Below, in pieces: positions 13,221-25,478 of a DNA stretch of 64,000 nt (position 1 is the stretch's first letter; each line of letters opens with the position of its first letter). This DNA comes from Stercorarius parasiticus (taxonomy: Eukaryota; Chordata; Aves; Charadriiformes; Stercorariidae). The notes below the pieces were generated by a model, which was not told the origin of the DNA, ran no database searches, and worked only from the letters and a program-made list of their open reading frames with translations. Where the stretch lies: contig VWZL01000525.1 in NCBI GenBank assembly GCA_013396915.1, positions 280,617 through 344,616 of the forward strand, read 5' to 3'. The position numbers and the translations under genes were made by a program.

Positions 13221-14035
13221 CTTCTGTGGGTACTGCACAGCAAAACCTTCCCTGCCCCACGGGAAAGCTTCTGCCACCAACTCCTGAACGTCCTCACAGA
13301 CTTGTCACCTAAGAGGAGACTTGGCCGCTTTCAACAAGAGCATTTCCATCGCTCTGGGGCTCCTGAGGTCGGAGCGGGCTGTCCCTCAAAGCCTGCCAGT
13401 GTTCACCTCCTATCTGCTGGAGACCTCCTGGGCGCAGAGAAACGCTTGGAGGTGTCCCTGCCCCGTCCCTCACCGCAGAGCCTGCTGTCAGGCCTGGCAG
13501 CAAAGGTATTGCTAATTGTAATGCAATACATTTGGAAAGTCTGGATCAAGTAATATATCAGTAATCAGCGACTCTTAACAAACATGCACGCACTGGATTT
13601 TCCTAAGCCTCTAGCTCAGAGAAGCTCCTGAGAAACCTGCTGAATGCACCCAGAAAGCATCCAGACAGCAAAGCTCAGGACTGAGACAGAAGTGGTTTTG
13701 CTGCTCCTCTGCCCGCCCCACGCAGCTGCAGACACACGCAACAGCTTTCAGTTCCTCCTTGCTCTCAAACTCCAGCTCTTTGCCTGAATCCTCCCAGTTC
13801 ATCATGCCTCCAGCGCAGTGGATGCCCCTGAGGACACACAGGGATGGTGCTGAGCACGGGGGACCACTGCCAGGGGACCAGGCACCCTCCCCAGCTACAC
13901 ACACAAGCGACCGACCTCCCACAGGGCTGATGCTGCCCTCCCAAACGGGCACCTCTGGGGCCAAACAGCACCTACTGGGGGGATGAGAACCCCTGAGAAA
14001 ACTGTTCTTTTCTGAAAGGTGCTTGCCATATTAAA

Positions 14036-14144
14036 TCAGAGAATCACAGAATGGTTTGGGTTGGAAAGGACCTTAAAGGCCACCCAGCGGCACCCCCTGC
14101 CCTGGGCAGGGACACCTCCCGCCAGCCCAGGTTGCTCCAAGCCC
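14036..14144 (-). mobile_element. CR1 3' end, cut off at a single N
   Basis: Minus-strand CR1 terminus ('gaatcacagaatggtttggg') followed by the 'ctgccctgggcagggaca' and 'gccagcccaggttgctcc' blocks. The closest copy in the window is 26692-26890. Similarity stops exactly at the isolated N at 14145, and the sequence after it is not CR1. Confidence 0.9.
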
Positions 14145-14145
14145 N
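14145..14145. other. Isolated N at CR1 break
   Basis: A single undetermined base at which the CR1 copy 14036-14144 ends abruptly. Confidence 0.95.
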
Positions 14146-17100
14146 TTCCCTCTCCTACGAAGTGGCTGAGCCACTCTTCAGTTTTCTGCAGACCAAACCA
14201 GGGACTTACAAATCCCATTTCCTGACATTTCAGTGGAAATATTTTGGGGCCATACAGCACCTTAGAAATACTCTGCTTACGGGAACAGCCACCCCAAAGC
14301 GGCTGTCCTCCCCACGTCGGTCAGGGACAGAGGGCAGGAGCGATGCCCGAGGCTTCTCCGGTTCCCGCACAGAACGGCAGGACGATGCCACCACTCCAGC
14401 ACCGCCGCAGCCACCGCGGCTTCTGGCTGGCTCCTGTCCCTGCAGAGGAGGAGCAGGAGCGGGGCTGAGCCCCGCGGCCCGTAAAGCTGAGGGGTTGGTA
14501 AAGTGCTGGGAAAGGATCCCAAAAGTTCACTCGGTAAAAGCAGAGACTGAAGGTCCTGTAGAAAACCGATCAGTCATTTCTCAGGAAGCCTGAGGAACTG
14601 CAGTTGCTGTGGAAAATTCACGCATGGGAAGTCATGCAAAAAATCTTGTACTGTAGATTTTAAGTTTATAACCCATTTTTCTACATGTCTAAAATGCCTC
14701 CCAAACGCAGAGCCACGTGTAAGTGCCTGTGACTACAGCCTAATGACTGTGGCTCACGCAACATTAAAAAAAATAATAAACTGCTGCGAAGTCTAATGGA
14801 AATACAACTTCGCGACTGCTAGAGGGTAAGCCCTCGGAGGCTGTACAGCTCACTAGGAAAAACTACAGCTCACTCCAAATCTGGATACTATGATATACCA
14901 TCCTAAATAGCAGATACACTAACCTAAACAAAGGAAAAAGGAGCATTTTTGGCTTCGTGTCTGCAGATTCCTTGGTAAATTGCATAATCTGATACTCGGG
15001 AAACAGCTTCCTCATGAGTCACGAGCACAAGCAGGAATTGGCTGTATTTAGAAAAGCTGATATTTCTACCAAATCTTTAGCAGGAAGAAACAAAATGACA
15101 TAACCCAAACAGAATTCTTTTTTTTAAATTTTGGGTTTTGGCAGCTGTTACGGGCGGGCGGCAGCAAAGCGCTTTCCAAAGGCAGTGCGGTGATCAGGCC
15201 ACGGCTGCTCATTAAGGAAGCTGAGAGCCACCGTCACAGCGAAGCTCTTCGAGTACAGCAGGTCTCGCCCTCCAACTGTGAACAGGCATTTCCGTGCGGC
15301 CGGACTCCCAAGGTTTTCCTCTATACTAAGAGACAGTGCACAAAATTTCGGGTATAGAACGGTGTTTTATCTCTTATTCCCGTTTTCCCAAGCATGGGCC
15401 ATTGGCAGTGGACATAGTGTAGAAGTTTAATTACTCCAGATATTTTCCTTCACTGTCCTATTTAAGAAGAGTTTATGGTGATAGCCTATTTTAACCTTAC
15501 TGAAACCTTCTAACCTATTTTCAGTAAATGACATTTTGACAAATAGAGTTACTTTTCACTTTGAACACTGATCTGGTCGGACGAAGTTCGGACTGCCACA
15601 AGGGACCCACCACACGTCTGTTGAATAAAAGACAAGCTGGTCTCTGGTTAATCGAGAAGGATTATCGATGACCTTGCCCAGTTTGTTTCCCCTTTTCCTT
15701 TAATGTTCACTTTACCGTCTGATTTTTCGTCCCTTTTCCCCCTGTTTTTAATACAGCAGACGCAGGTTGGGTTTTGCTAGAGGAGAGACCTGCTACTGCA
15801 ATGGCTCTCGCAGAAGGTGTCAGTTCTAGAAGCTAAACAAGATCCTTCTCTTTCAGGATGACTCGTTTTAGAAAGGGTACACCAGGGGCATGGCAGAAAT
15901 TAAAGGAAAATCCAATTTTGACAGCCTTTTGTTGTCAGAAGCCATGAAAGTCTTGGCAGCTCTGCGCTGGAACCAAATGCCTTTTATTTCCTCGTAGCAG
16001 CTTGCAAAGCCAGGTGTAGGCACCGACTGTGGTGCCACTCCAGCCAACTGAAGCTTTGCAGCTGACTGCAGAAACAGGACTGAGTTATACGTGTTTTATG
16101 GCCAGACACCGTAAGGACAGATGACGTTGGTAACCTTGAGCTGAGAAACAGCCCCAGGGGTACCAACGAGGTGCGCACACAGGCGACAGTGCTGAGCAGC
16201 TGTATTGCACATTCGCGGACTGCATTACAACAAACTACTTGCGAGTTGTCCTACAAAGCATATTGGCGACATGGTGATAAAAGCATCTGGAATGAGGCAT
16301 CCCCACTAAGTTTCAGGATGATTTAAATCAACATAGAACCCACGGAGGCTTGGCAGCACCCTTTTACAAGCGCTGCATCCAAACAAAGCTTTGTTTTTAT
16401 CATCAAACTCCAAAGACGAGAGCCGAGGAGATGCTTCAAGGCCAAAGAGAAGGCGTCTGTCACCTCTGCTGGGCACAGAGGGACCCTGCCAGAAACGCAC
16501 CCGCTTCATCCCCCAAAGCGAAAACCCGCCGCAGGTGCCTGGGGGAACACCCGCATCTTACCTTCCAGGGGAAGGGCACAGAGCTGCTCCATGAACATCG
16601 CTGCTGCTGCTGCTGGAGCTCCGCAGTCGGGGCTGCTCCCGGCTCCCTGCGGCACGGAGGTGCAGGACACCACGCACGGGGCTTGTTTTTAAACTTCTCC
16701 CCCCGCGCTCCTGATTGGTGCCGTGTACGGCCCATGTGGGTCTGCAAACGCACAAAGGTTTCTATCCTTTCCAAAATCAAAGTGTCAGTTTTGCTGCTGT
16801 CAGGGCACTTTATTTTTGTACATATAAGGAAGTGGCTGTTGATGTTATCTGAATGCGCTTCCTGTTTTATATGTATATGAGCAAAAATAATGTCACGTTA
16901 AGCTAAATTGCAGTCTCAAAGAGCTCAAGTCAAAGCCTCTGAGCAAAATAATATGAGCACAGCTCATCTGTTCACTGTCTACCGCAGTTTGCATTCACTC
17001 CGTTGATTTTTATCAGAATTCCGTATTCTCATGATAAAAACTATCCTCCCCAGTCCTTGCCAAAAAAAGAAGCTGGACTAACGCTGCTTCCTACTGAGGC

Positions 17101-17633
17101 TCTTGGGATCGGCCGAATTCCAGAGGGCTCGGTGGATGCTGACAACCCCATCCCAAACTTCCCACAGGTGAAAACATGGCCAGCAGCCGAGCAATGCCAC
17201 ACCACAATTCTGGCTGAAATCGGGCTATTCTTGAATTTAAGTGACTAGAGGCTTTTATATTCTTTTTTTTAATGAGGAAGGAGGCTTTTGTGTGTTTCAT
17301 GCAAGCAGAGCCAGCCCAGGAAGCGGCCGTGTAGGAGTGCTGCATTCCAGAGCTGATGCTGCACAGCTCCACGCTGAAGGAATCTTTCCAATTGGAAATT
17401 AATGCTTTTTTGGTTACTTTAAAGCAGAGCAAACAAACGTACCGACTAAGAACAGAACCCGTTTCGATGTAGAAACTCTTCTACTCTTGTAGGAGAAATC
17501 AGCAGCTAAAGGGCACGGAGGCACCAAGGAGGAGAGCAGCCAGCAGCATCGCCATGCCCCCTTGTCCCCGCGGCCAGGACTGGCCCTGCCAGGAGGTGCC
17601 GCAAGGGGCAGGTTCTGCCACACGGTGCCGGGA

Positions 17634-17666
17634 ACCGGTACCCGGTTACCCGGTACCCAGGTTACC
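17634..17666. repeat. Short 16-bp tandem of KpnI-like core
   Basis: Two imperfect units: 'accggtacccggtta' and then 'cccggtacccaggtta'. GGTACC palindromes are repeated within. Confidence 0.7.
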
Positions 17667-18840
17667 AGCCCCAGGTCGCAGAACGCCGAGATGAACCGTG
17701 GCGGGGAGCGAGCTCAAGCCCTTCGCACTTTCTACTTTCATTCTGCTTCTCGCGGCAACTCCTAGGATATTAAATGCAAGTTAGTTTTTATAGATAGCAA
17801 GGTTATGAAACTTCAGGTTTTGCTGGGGGAAACCAAAAGAATCTTTTCAGATGCATAAAGTGAGTGAAATACTAAAAATGAAAGAAAGCTTTCCTCCCCG
17901 TGGCCTTCACAGCACAGCTCTTTTCCATGTGCTGTGCCTGCTCCGAGTACAGCAGCTCTGCACCTTGAGAAACAAAGGGAGAAGCGTGGGATCCACTTCG
18001 GGAAAATTACTGTCTCTGAAATGACAGTGAGTTACAGCGTGTGACCTAGGAGATGCCTTACAAATATTAGAATTTGAAAATGCTTCATGCAAAGATTTTT
18101 TTAAGCATTTGCCATCACAGTACCTTATTTTATCTCATTGAACAGTTTTGGATCATTTAATTTTGGCACAAAGTGATGTTACAGCCAAGAAACAGCCCCG
18201 GGAAGATAAACCGGGCATCTTCTTTAGTGACAGAGGAGTGACAGCTGTCACAGGAAAATTAAGTCATGAGACCTAGAACTAGCAAAGTCCGATTTGCGGT
18301 ATATTTATGTCCTGGCATCGACCGATTTGAATGTCTGCAAAGAGGTGAGCTTCAGAAGCTTCTCCCGCGGCTGGGGCAGCTGCATCGCCTGCGCGCGTTC
18401 CCACACGTCTACTAAAGCACGAGTTCAAGCCACAGCCTTTGGCACCATCGGAGCAGCTCTGGCGCCTCTTCTCCCGTCCCAGCCAGCGACCATTGTGAAA
18501 AGCAGGGACAGAAAGATCTTTGTAACCCCCCAGCTACTCATTTGAGTTTGGACGAAATTAGTTTTAAAAGCTACCGTTCAAAACCAGGACAAAATCAAGA
18601 GCCAAGCCTTGTTTCCAAACCTAAAAAAAGGTAACATCATGGGTGCACCCAACTCTGGACACACTATAGGACCTGCTTGGTGGGAGCGTGAGGGTTTCTG
18701 CAGCTACCAACAGAAGATGATGCCATTGGCCTCACATTCAGCCACCTTGAATCGCCCAGAACAAACGAGCAGGTTCCCATTTGCTGCCTGGGCAGGGATG
18801 GCTCTTACTGAGAATCCCTAACAAGGCGCTCTCCCGCACT

Positions 18841-19375
18841 TCATAGAATCGCAGAATTGTTACGGTTAGAAGAGACCTTTGAGATCATCGAGTCCAACCA
18901 TCAACCCAGCACTGCCAAGGCCACCACTACCCCACGGCCCTCAGCACCACGTCTGCCCGGCTTTTCAATCCCTCCAGGGATGGCGACTCCACCACTGCCC
19001 TGGGCAGCCTCTTCCAATGCTTCACAACCCTTTCCGGGAGGAAATTGTTCCCAATATCCATCCTAAACCTCCCCTGGCACAACTTGAGGCCATTTCCTCT
19101 TGTCCCATGGCCTGTTCCTTGGGAGAAGAGCCTGACCCCCCCTGGCTACCCCCTCCTTCCAGGGAGCTGGAGAGAGCGAGAAGGTCTCCCCTCAGCCTCC
19201 TTTGCTCCAGGCTGAACACCCCCAGCTCCCTCAGCCGCTCCTCACCAGACTCCTGCTCCAGACCCCTCCCCAGCTCCGTTGCCCTTCTCTGGACACGCTC
19301 CAGCCCCTCAGTGTCTGTTTTGTGGTGAGGGGCCCAAACCTGGGCACAGCCCTCGAGGTGGGGCCTCCCCAGTGG
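18841..19375 (-). mobile_element. CR1 3' region with ORF2 C-terminal remnant
   Basis: Minus-strand copy of about 535 bp starting with the terminal 'tcatagaatcgcagaattg'. It includes the 3' UTR and the C-terminal part of ORF2, which is still open for about 119 codons on the minus strand and contains [16 protein letters not shown] and [19 protein letters not shown], the conserved CR1 ORF2 tail. It is 5'-truncated, as most CR1 copies are. It is relatively well preserved. Confidence 0.93.
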
Positions 19376-21353
19376 ACACATCCAACAAGTGCCTCATACC
19401 AAGCGGTCAGGATACCATTCACTCTAAGTGAACACCAGACATCTGATGGCATTTATTTATTAGAGCGCACCAAACATCCATAATTCTTTCAGCTGTTGTG
19501 ATTTCATTTTAAATCTCAGAAGAAAACCTGTGCTGCAGGAAAAAAAAAAAAGGATCGAGAAGACATTCCTACTGCTTCTGCTTTGCTTTTGCAAAGGTGC
19601 TCCTCAGACGTGCTTCCAAGTGCTGGAGCTTAACGGGCACATGAGTGGCAGCAAGTCTAAACTAGCTTAAAAAATAAATAAAAAAACCCCAAAACTGCTC
19701 TCTTCTTGGGTACCAAAAGGATATGTTCATTGGTGAGCAGCACCGCAGGAGCCCCCATGGATCTCTAACGCACTGCGAGCCGGGTGGCAGAGGTGGCATG
19801 TGGGGACAGTGGAAGTGGCACAGCACCGCTGCTCTCCAGCCCCGCTGCCGCAGAGAAAGATGAGAAAGAGGAAAGGGAGAACAAGAGAGGAAGGAAACAC
19901 GTGCTGCAAAGCAAGAACTTGAGAACGGCCGGCACAGCGAAGAGCCCTCAGGGAAAGCCCCCGGCTCGGTTGCTCCCTTCCTCCAGCCATCACTGACACA
20001 GCAGCGTCGGCAGCCACCGAGCGGGGCCGATTCGCCATGTACACAGGGACAACGCGTGGCCACGCCGCACAAGCCCGTTGTCTCATCTTGCCATAAGACA
20101 GAGCTCACCAGGAAGGCACCAGCAAAGTCCCAACGGCGCACGTTTCCTGACCTGAGCTAACCCTGGCAGCTCCGGGGGGCACTGCCAGCCGTGCTCCTGC
20201 CCGTGCCACAGCCCCCTGCCCGCTGCAGCAGGCTCGGGGAGAGCTCTGACCCGCACCCGGAGGAGGGGTGCCCAGAACTGGCAGGACTGGACCTGTTCTC
20301 GGAGAAATTCACCTAATATTGCAAGCCGAAATCCAAGCTCTGCATGCATGTAGTGCAAAAACCAGCCATCCGCCCACCGGTTAAGAGAACCGAGAGATTG
20401 TATTTGAGATGAGAGCAGCTCATTTAGCCAGGATCTACGCAAGGAAACACAGGTACGTATTTCTGTCCTCCCAGGCACAACGCAAAATCTCAATATTCAC
20501 TCGCACTTGAAGGCCACGCCAGAAGCCACGAGCACTGATCCCGGTAGGACGGTGTATCACCATTGTCCTGCAACACCCCTTAAAGGCAAGAGGTTGCTCA
20601 CCTCCTTCATAATGTAATAGTACAGTGTACTTATAACTTCAGTGTTGCTCAGATGCCTTAAAACACCCAAGCTCCCCATGCCAAAACCTTTTAAAGAGCA
20701 CAGTACCAGGTAACTTACTTTTGCCTCTGAATGTTCTTTTGTGTCATAAAGGGCAGAAAATTTTGTTCTTGCATGAAGCTTCTGATTTCTAGCTGAATTA
20801 ACAAGTTTTGGGCGTTTGTTTTTTGGTTTAGTTTGGTTTTCTTAAATAAAGAAAACATTTTTATCTAGAAGGAAGTTTCTAAAAATACCACAGGCGGTGT
20901 CACAGCAATGCTCAACTTCATAAAAAGGAGAGCCACGCTGAAACATGGGAACGAATTAAAAAGAAATTAAAAGAAGCATCTAAAAGAGTAAAACACATGC
21001 CAGCAGCAAAGACATCATTTAAATAAACTGTAACAGATTCCTAGAGAAAGTGGTTATCGCGTACCAACAATGACTCAAGAGTTAGAAGTAAACTTGTCTG
21101 CTTTAGAACAGCAGAAAGCCACTTGTCACCGGTTTCCACGTGGACATTGAGCCGTTGACCGCAACCCCCTGAGTGTGGCCATCCAGCGAGTTCCTTATCC
21201 ACCGAGTGGTCCATCCATCAAATCCATGCCCCTCCAATTTAGAGACCTTTATGCCTTACCCTGACAGCTGAAGGATGGCACTCCGGCAGGCAGCGAGATG
21301 AGCAGTCCTGTCCTCTGCCCGCGTACAGCCAGGCCGCTCAAAACCCGTCTGGT

Positions 21354-21566
21354 AACTCCCTGCCAGCTCCCCCGGGCTACGGGGTAACCCCCAACTCCCT
21401 GCCAGCTCCCCTGGGCTACGGGGTAACCCCTAACTCCCTTCCAGCTCCCCCAGGCTACGGGGTAACCCCCAACTCCCTTCCAGCTCCCCTGGGCTATGGG
21501 GTAACCCCCAACTCCCTTCCAGCTCCCCTGGGCTACGGGGTAACCCCCAACTCCCTTCCAGCTCCC
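21354..21566. repeat. 39-bp minisatellite, five full copies plus 18 bp
   Basis: Exact 39-bp periodicity. Units start at 21354, 21393, 21432, 21471 and 21510, with a partial unit from 21549. Each unit begins 'aactccctkccagctccc' and ends with 'ggctacggggtaaccccc', with only a few substitutions between copies. As 39 is a multiple of three, all frames repeat every 13 codons; the minus strand is open across the array and reads a WKGVGGYPVAQGS repeat. It lies in an intron and nothing shows that it is translated. Confidence 0.97.
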
Positions 21567-23230
21567 GTCTGCCAGCAGCAGCAAAGGTGGAAGATACGGG
21601 TGAGAGTTCAGTGCCTGGGACAGTAAAACAAGGTCCTGCATGTTCCCTGGCGTCTTTCTTCTGAGTTTTTTTTAACGTTTCATACTTTCATGGTGCTTTA
21701 AATGCTAAACATTCTGCATAATACTTCTACTTTTGCGATCTGCATTGTGACTGCAGGGAACGCTCCGGGCAGGGTCTGGTCCAGGTGAGCCACAGGTACC
21801 CACGCAGAAGAGCACGTTCTCATCCAGCGACTCCCTCCCCACCCACGGGAGGGTCTCAGCAGACCCCAGCGGCTACTGCGAGTCTTTCACCGCTTTAGGA
21901 AACCTCTCATCTGCTTCCACTCAGGTGTCCTATTGCACTGGAAATAACTTCCTAAATAATGCTTCATTTCCACCAAGAAATTCTGTGCATGACTGAGGAG
22001 ACAAGGAGAAAGGAAAGGATCGGAGCGAAGGGTGAAGTTACAGCATCAGTAGCTGCACCAACAGCTCACCAGGAACACCTGGAGCTGCTCGGCCTGAAGG
22101 GAGCCCTTCATGCTTCTTCACAGAGCTGTGAGTCACGAAGCATACTTATTGTTAACAGAGAATAACAACACCAGAGTGAAAAGACTCTCCCCACTCATGT
22201 GTCTGTTGCATCCTCACATTTTATTACGGCTTTTTTATTAATTCAGCTCATAGCAACTCAGCAGACGAGCAGATTTCTGAGCAGAATTTTGAAGGAGGAA
22301 AGAAATCAGACAACATTGGTCAAATGAATAGGTGTTATGTGGAGGCGGGCAAGACAGAAACTTCAGTTTATTACTAATACAGGATGTAAATATTATAATG
22401 GCTGAGAGGTGCTGATTTCCGCTGCCCTGAAACAGTACGACAGCATGATATGGCAGCGTCTGACGAGATACATCGCCGCCTCTGAGTGGCCAAGACATCA
22501 GGATTCAAAACAAAATGAAACCCACTATTGCCTCTGCTTGGTACTCCTGTACTACCAAAAGCATTCTTCTGTAGAAAAGCCAGAATCTGGATAACCTCGA
22601 AACATCGCTGAGCCATCCAACTTCAGCAACCACCCAGGTACAGGAGTGGAGCAAAAACCAGCACGTCACTGTGTTAGCTAAGGCTGTAAACGATTCAATG
22701 TTCAACACTGTCGAATAGCTAAGCACTGCCCGGTTTATGAGGGGAAGGAGTCCACAGCGGGACAGAAAAGAGCGCAGTGGCTCAGACCAAGCCCTACGGG
22801 ACCCATCAGTTCACGTAACAGGCTTTAACCTCAGAGATCCCGTGCTCGTTCCTAGTCAGTGCTGCATCCAAAAGCATCAGAAGAGGCCAGGGGTAAGAGG
22901 TAGAAGCTTCTCGGGGAAGCAGGGGGTGGCGGAAAACCCTGGAAGAATTAGATGGACTGTTCCTGGGTGTGCAGCACAGTATGCTGGCCTGTGACTGGTG
23001 TAAAGGCCTCAAATACACTGAACTACAGGCGCCTTCTCCCCTTCGGTGCCCACAGCAGTGAAACAGAACGGGTGTCATGAGTTCAATCCATACGCACAAA
23101 GGGAACGGCAGATCCGAGGCCGCTGTAACAGCCTGTCTTTATAAGGCAACAGACGTGATAGGAAAAAACCCCGACGTCCTTCACAGACACAGACCATGTT
23201 AAAATCATCACTCCTGAAAAGGAAAATTAC

Positions 23231-23390
23231 CTTTCCTTTTCCATCTGCTTTTCTTCCCATCTTTGTTACTGCACCCATCGCTGCTGCTGCTGCTGCTGCT
23301 GCAGTTCTCGGAGCTCTGGGAGTCGGACTGGGCATCGCTGCTCTCCTCCGAGCCATCAGAGAGCTCCTTCAACCCGTCCGGAACGTCCTT
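23231..23390 (-). CDS. ASXL2: ASXL2 exon 5 (acidic/serine-rich linker and basic patch)
   Basis: This is a 160-nt exon. The acceptor is TTCCCTTTGCAG and the donor is AAAG/GTAATT on the minus strand. It starts in phase 0 after the TLK codons of the previous exon and ends one base into a codon. It reads [19 protein letters not shown], then a Q/S-rich stretch, a serine run, and a basic end [11 protein letters not shown]. This is the linker that follows the HARE-HTH domain in ASXL2. The terminal KKSRWKRK cluster could act as a nuclear localisation signal (inference). Seven consecutive AGC codons at 23280-23300 encode the serine run, somewhat longer than I recall in the human protein. GTAATT is a weaker donor than those of the neighbouring exons but is still plausible. 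Confidence 0.97.
23280..23300 (-). repeat. (AGC)7 in ASXL2 coding exon
   Basis: Seven perfect AGC codons on the minus strand encode a serine run within the 160-nt ASXL2 exon, flanked by Cys codons. Perfect trinucleotide runs are prone to length change. Confidence 0.97.
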
Positions 23391-24179
23391 CTGCAAAGGG
23401 AAGGAACAGATGCGGTTACCCACTCCACAATAAACTTTTCCAATTAACAAAATAGTTAAAAGTAGTGGGTTTATTTAGCAAGCACTGAGTGTGGATTTTT
23501 TAATGCTGCAATGTCAGAACTGCTTAGCCTCTGGCCTCTTAAATACTCGTGCTGTCTTCTGCCAGTTCATATAAAATATTTACCGTCTTTTACACCGCCC
23601 TTGCCCTCACTCGGCACGCGCGCCCGTCCTTATGCACCCGCTCTACCTGTCTTTGCCATCCCTAACCACCAGCTCCAGCACACTCTCGCTTCACAAAAAT
23701 CCACTCCATTTTTGAACTTTACAACACAAGAAAACCAGCGCGACGGCGCAGTGTCCCCCCATCCCAGGTAGCGTTGTTTTTCCAAGCGGGTCCTCGGCAG
23801 CCTGTGGGCACAGGTCCTCGCGCAACCGGGCGCGGGGGGCGTTTCTGCCCCAGGGCTGGGTGCTGGGTTCACCGCACTCGCCCCTGGGCCAGCCCGGGAA
23901 GGGCCAGCAGAGAGACCGGCAGCGGTGGTGGCCCTGTCCACACCTAAACCCAGACTGCCCTCTAGTGATTATCCCGCCAGAGTCAGATCTTAACCTACAC
24001 TGCAGATTAGTGCTAATTAGCAACAACTGTTCTCTGCTTCAGTTGTGGTCGTTAATGTGGCCACTGTCCGACCACCCAAAACCGCTCGGCACACCTCGCA
24101 GAGGCGCTGAGCCAAGAAGGGCAGGACAGCGACCGGAGGCACCAGCCCATCCGCACCTGAGACCGGCCACACTCCAAAT

Positions 24180-24355
24180 ATTGGAAGAGGCTGCCCAGGG
24201 CAGTGGTGGAGTCGCCATCCCTGGAGGGATTGAAAAGCCAGGCAGACGTGGTGCTGAGGGACGTGGGGTAGTGGTGGCCTTGGCAGTGTTGGGTTGACGG
24301 TTGGACTCGATGATCTGAAAGGCCCCTTCCAACCGAGACGATTCTATGATACTAT
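24180..24355 (+). mobile_element. CR1 3' end
   Basis: Plus-strand CR1 end in the same subfamily as 12936-13220 and 18841-19375, seen in the opposite orientation. It ends with 'gattctatgatactat', a variant of the ATTCTATGA-type terminal repeat of CR1. It is strongly 5'-truncated. Confidence 0.92.
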
Positions 24356-25167
24356 CCCCACTCCTCTTCTGTCTCATCACCTTGGCCGAGTCATCTGGCA
24401 TTCCTGAAATTATGCTATCGTCCTGAATTCCTCGTTAGTAATGTAACCAAAACTTTACACATTTACTGTACAAGGCAAACAGGACAGTGCTCGTACCAGC
24501 TGGAGAAACGAATCGGTCTGCGTGCACCAGAGAGCAAAACATCCTCCTGTTAATAACCACTGGAAAAAGTGGAATTAAAAACCTCTCCCTTTAACTGGAG
24601 ACAATTGATTTCGTGTCCTTTCTCTGAAATTAGAGCTATGACTAATTTCCACATGTAATGGCAAGAAGTATTGAAGACAACACAAGCGTTACCAATTTAA
24701 TTAATTCCAGACCTCTTCCATCAGCAAGGTGAACTAATAGGTTCAGATACTCAATTGCATTCGCATCTTGCACTTCACAAATAAAGTTCTTCTAAGTGCA
24801 CATTAGAAGTTACTCGTAAACCACAGTGGAAGAGAAGATATCACCAAAAGCAGGAAAAAAGTCTTTCTATTTATATCAAGTGTCACCAAAGTTGACAAAG
24901 ATTAAGCTTGTGTATTCCTAATGCTGACACTCCCTTCATTAACCCTCCTTTATAGCTTAACCTTTGCAAAGACAATTTAGGCACCTGAGATGCAGCAATT
25001 ACACATTTCTCTATTCCAGTTTTTTCAAGATGTCTCTTTCAAAGTCTTCTGCTGAGAGGAGAGGAAGCCTCGGTGCGAGGTGCCTTCACCTCCTGCCAGG
25101 CAGGGAGGAACGCAGGAGCAGCTGGAAAACCTGGACTTCTTGGCTTTTCCTGACTTGGCATCTCTGG

Positions 25168-25478
25168 TGGGAGGGGGTAAAGACGACAGTGCCAGATTCT
25201 TCTCAGTGGTGCCCAGAGGAAGGGCAAGAGGCAACAGGCACAAACTGAAACACATAAATTCCACCTCCACACAAGGAAAAACTTCTTTACTGCAAGAATG
25301 ACGAAACACTGGAACAGGTTCCCAGAGAAGCTGAGGTCTCCATCCTTGTAGGAATTCAAAACTAGACCATGACTGAACATGGTCCTGAGCTACGTGCTCC
25401 AGTTGACCCTGCATTAAGCAGTGGGTGGGCCAAGATGATCTCCAGAGGTCCCTTCCTACCACCACCAACTGTGACTCC
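25168..25478 (+). mobile_element. CR1 3' region
   Basis: Plus-strand CR1 remnant. It contains 'gccagattcttctcagtgg', 'cactggaacaggttccca' and 'gaggtctccatccttg', then the run towards 'gatgatctccagaggtccc'. These are the standard C-terminal ORF2 and 3' UTR blocks. The 3' repeats are eroded. Confidence 0.88.

Larger units (their letters stand above)
11521..23230 (-). other. ASXL2 intron 5, exon-proximal part with CR1 cluster
   Basis: Between CR1 copies at 12330-12590, 12936-13220, 14036-14144 and 18841-19375, and the minisatellite at 21354-21566, the sequence is unique. The stretches 14146-18840 and 19376-21353 show nothing recognisable apart from a short tandem at 17634-17666 and a CTG run near 16599-16616. 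21567-23230 is likewise plain intron leading from the donor of the 160-nt exon. Confidence 0.55.

Noticed and set aside
14051..14593. Plus-strand 180-codon frame across the CR1 and N at 14145
   Set aside because: It runs through antisense CR1 and an assembly break, so it is a chance frame.
16562..16700. CAG/CTG run followed by a good minus-strand donor (CTGGAAG/GTAAGATG), resembling the Gln-rich exon of ASXL2
   Set aside because: The sequence around the run does not match the expected ASXL2 exon, and I see no fitting acceptor or phase.
21354..21566. Regularly spaced repeat considered as a CRISPR-like array
   Set aside because: It is a head-to-tail tandem without unique spacers, in a vertebrate intron.
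1..23230. Search for the next ASXL2 exon (serine/proline-rich, ending in a KALKQ-type sequence)
   Set aside because: No minus-strand segment with that protein sequence and splice sites was found, so the exon is taken to lie outside the window.
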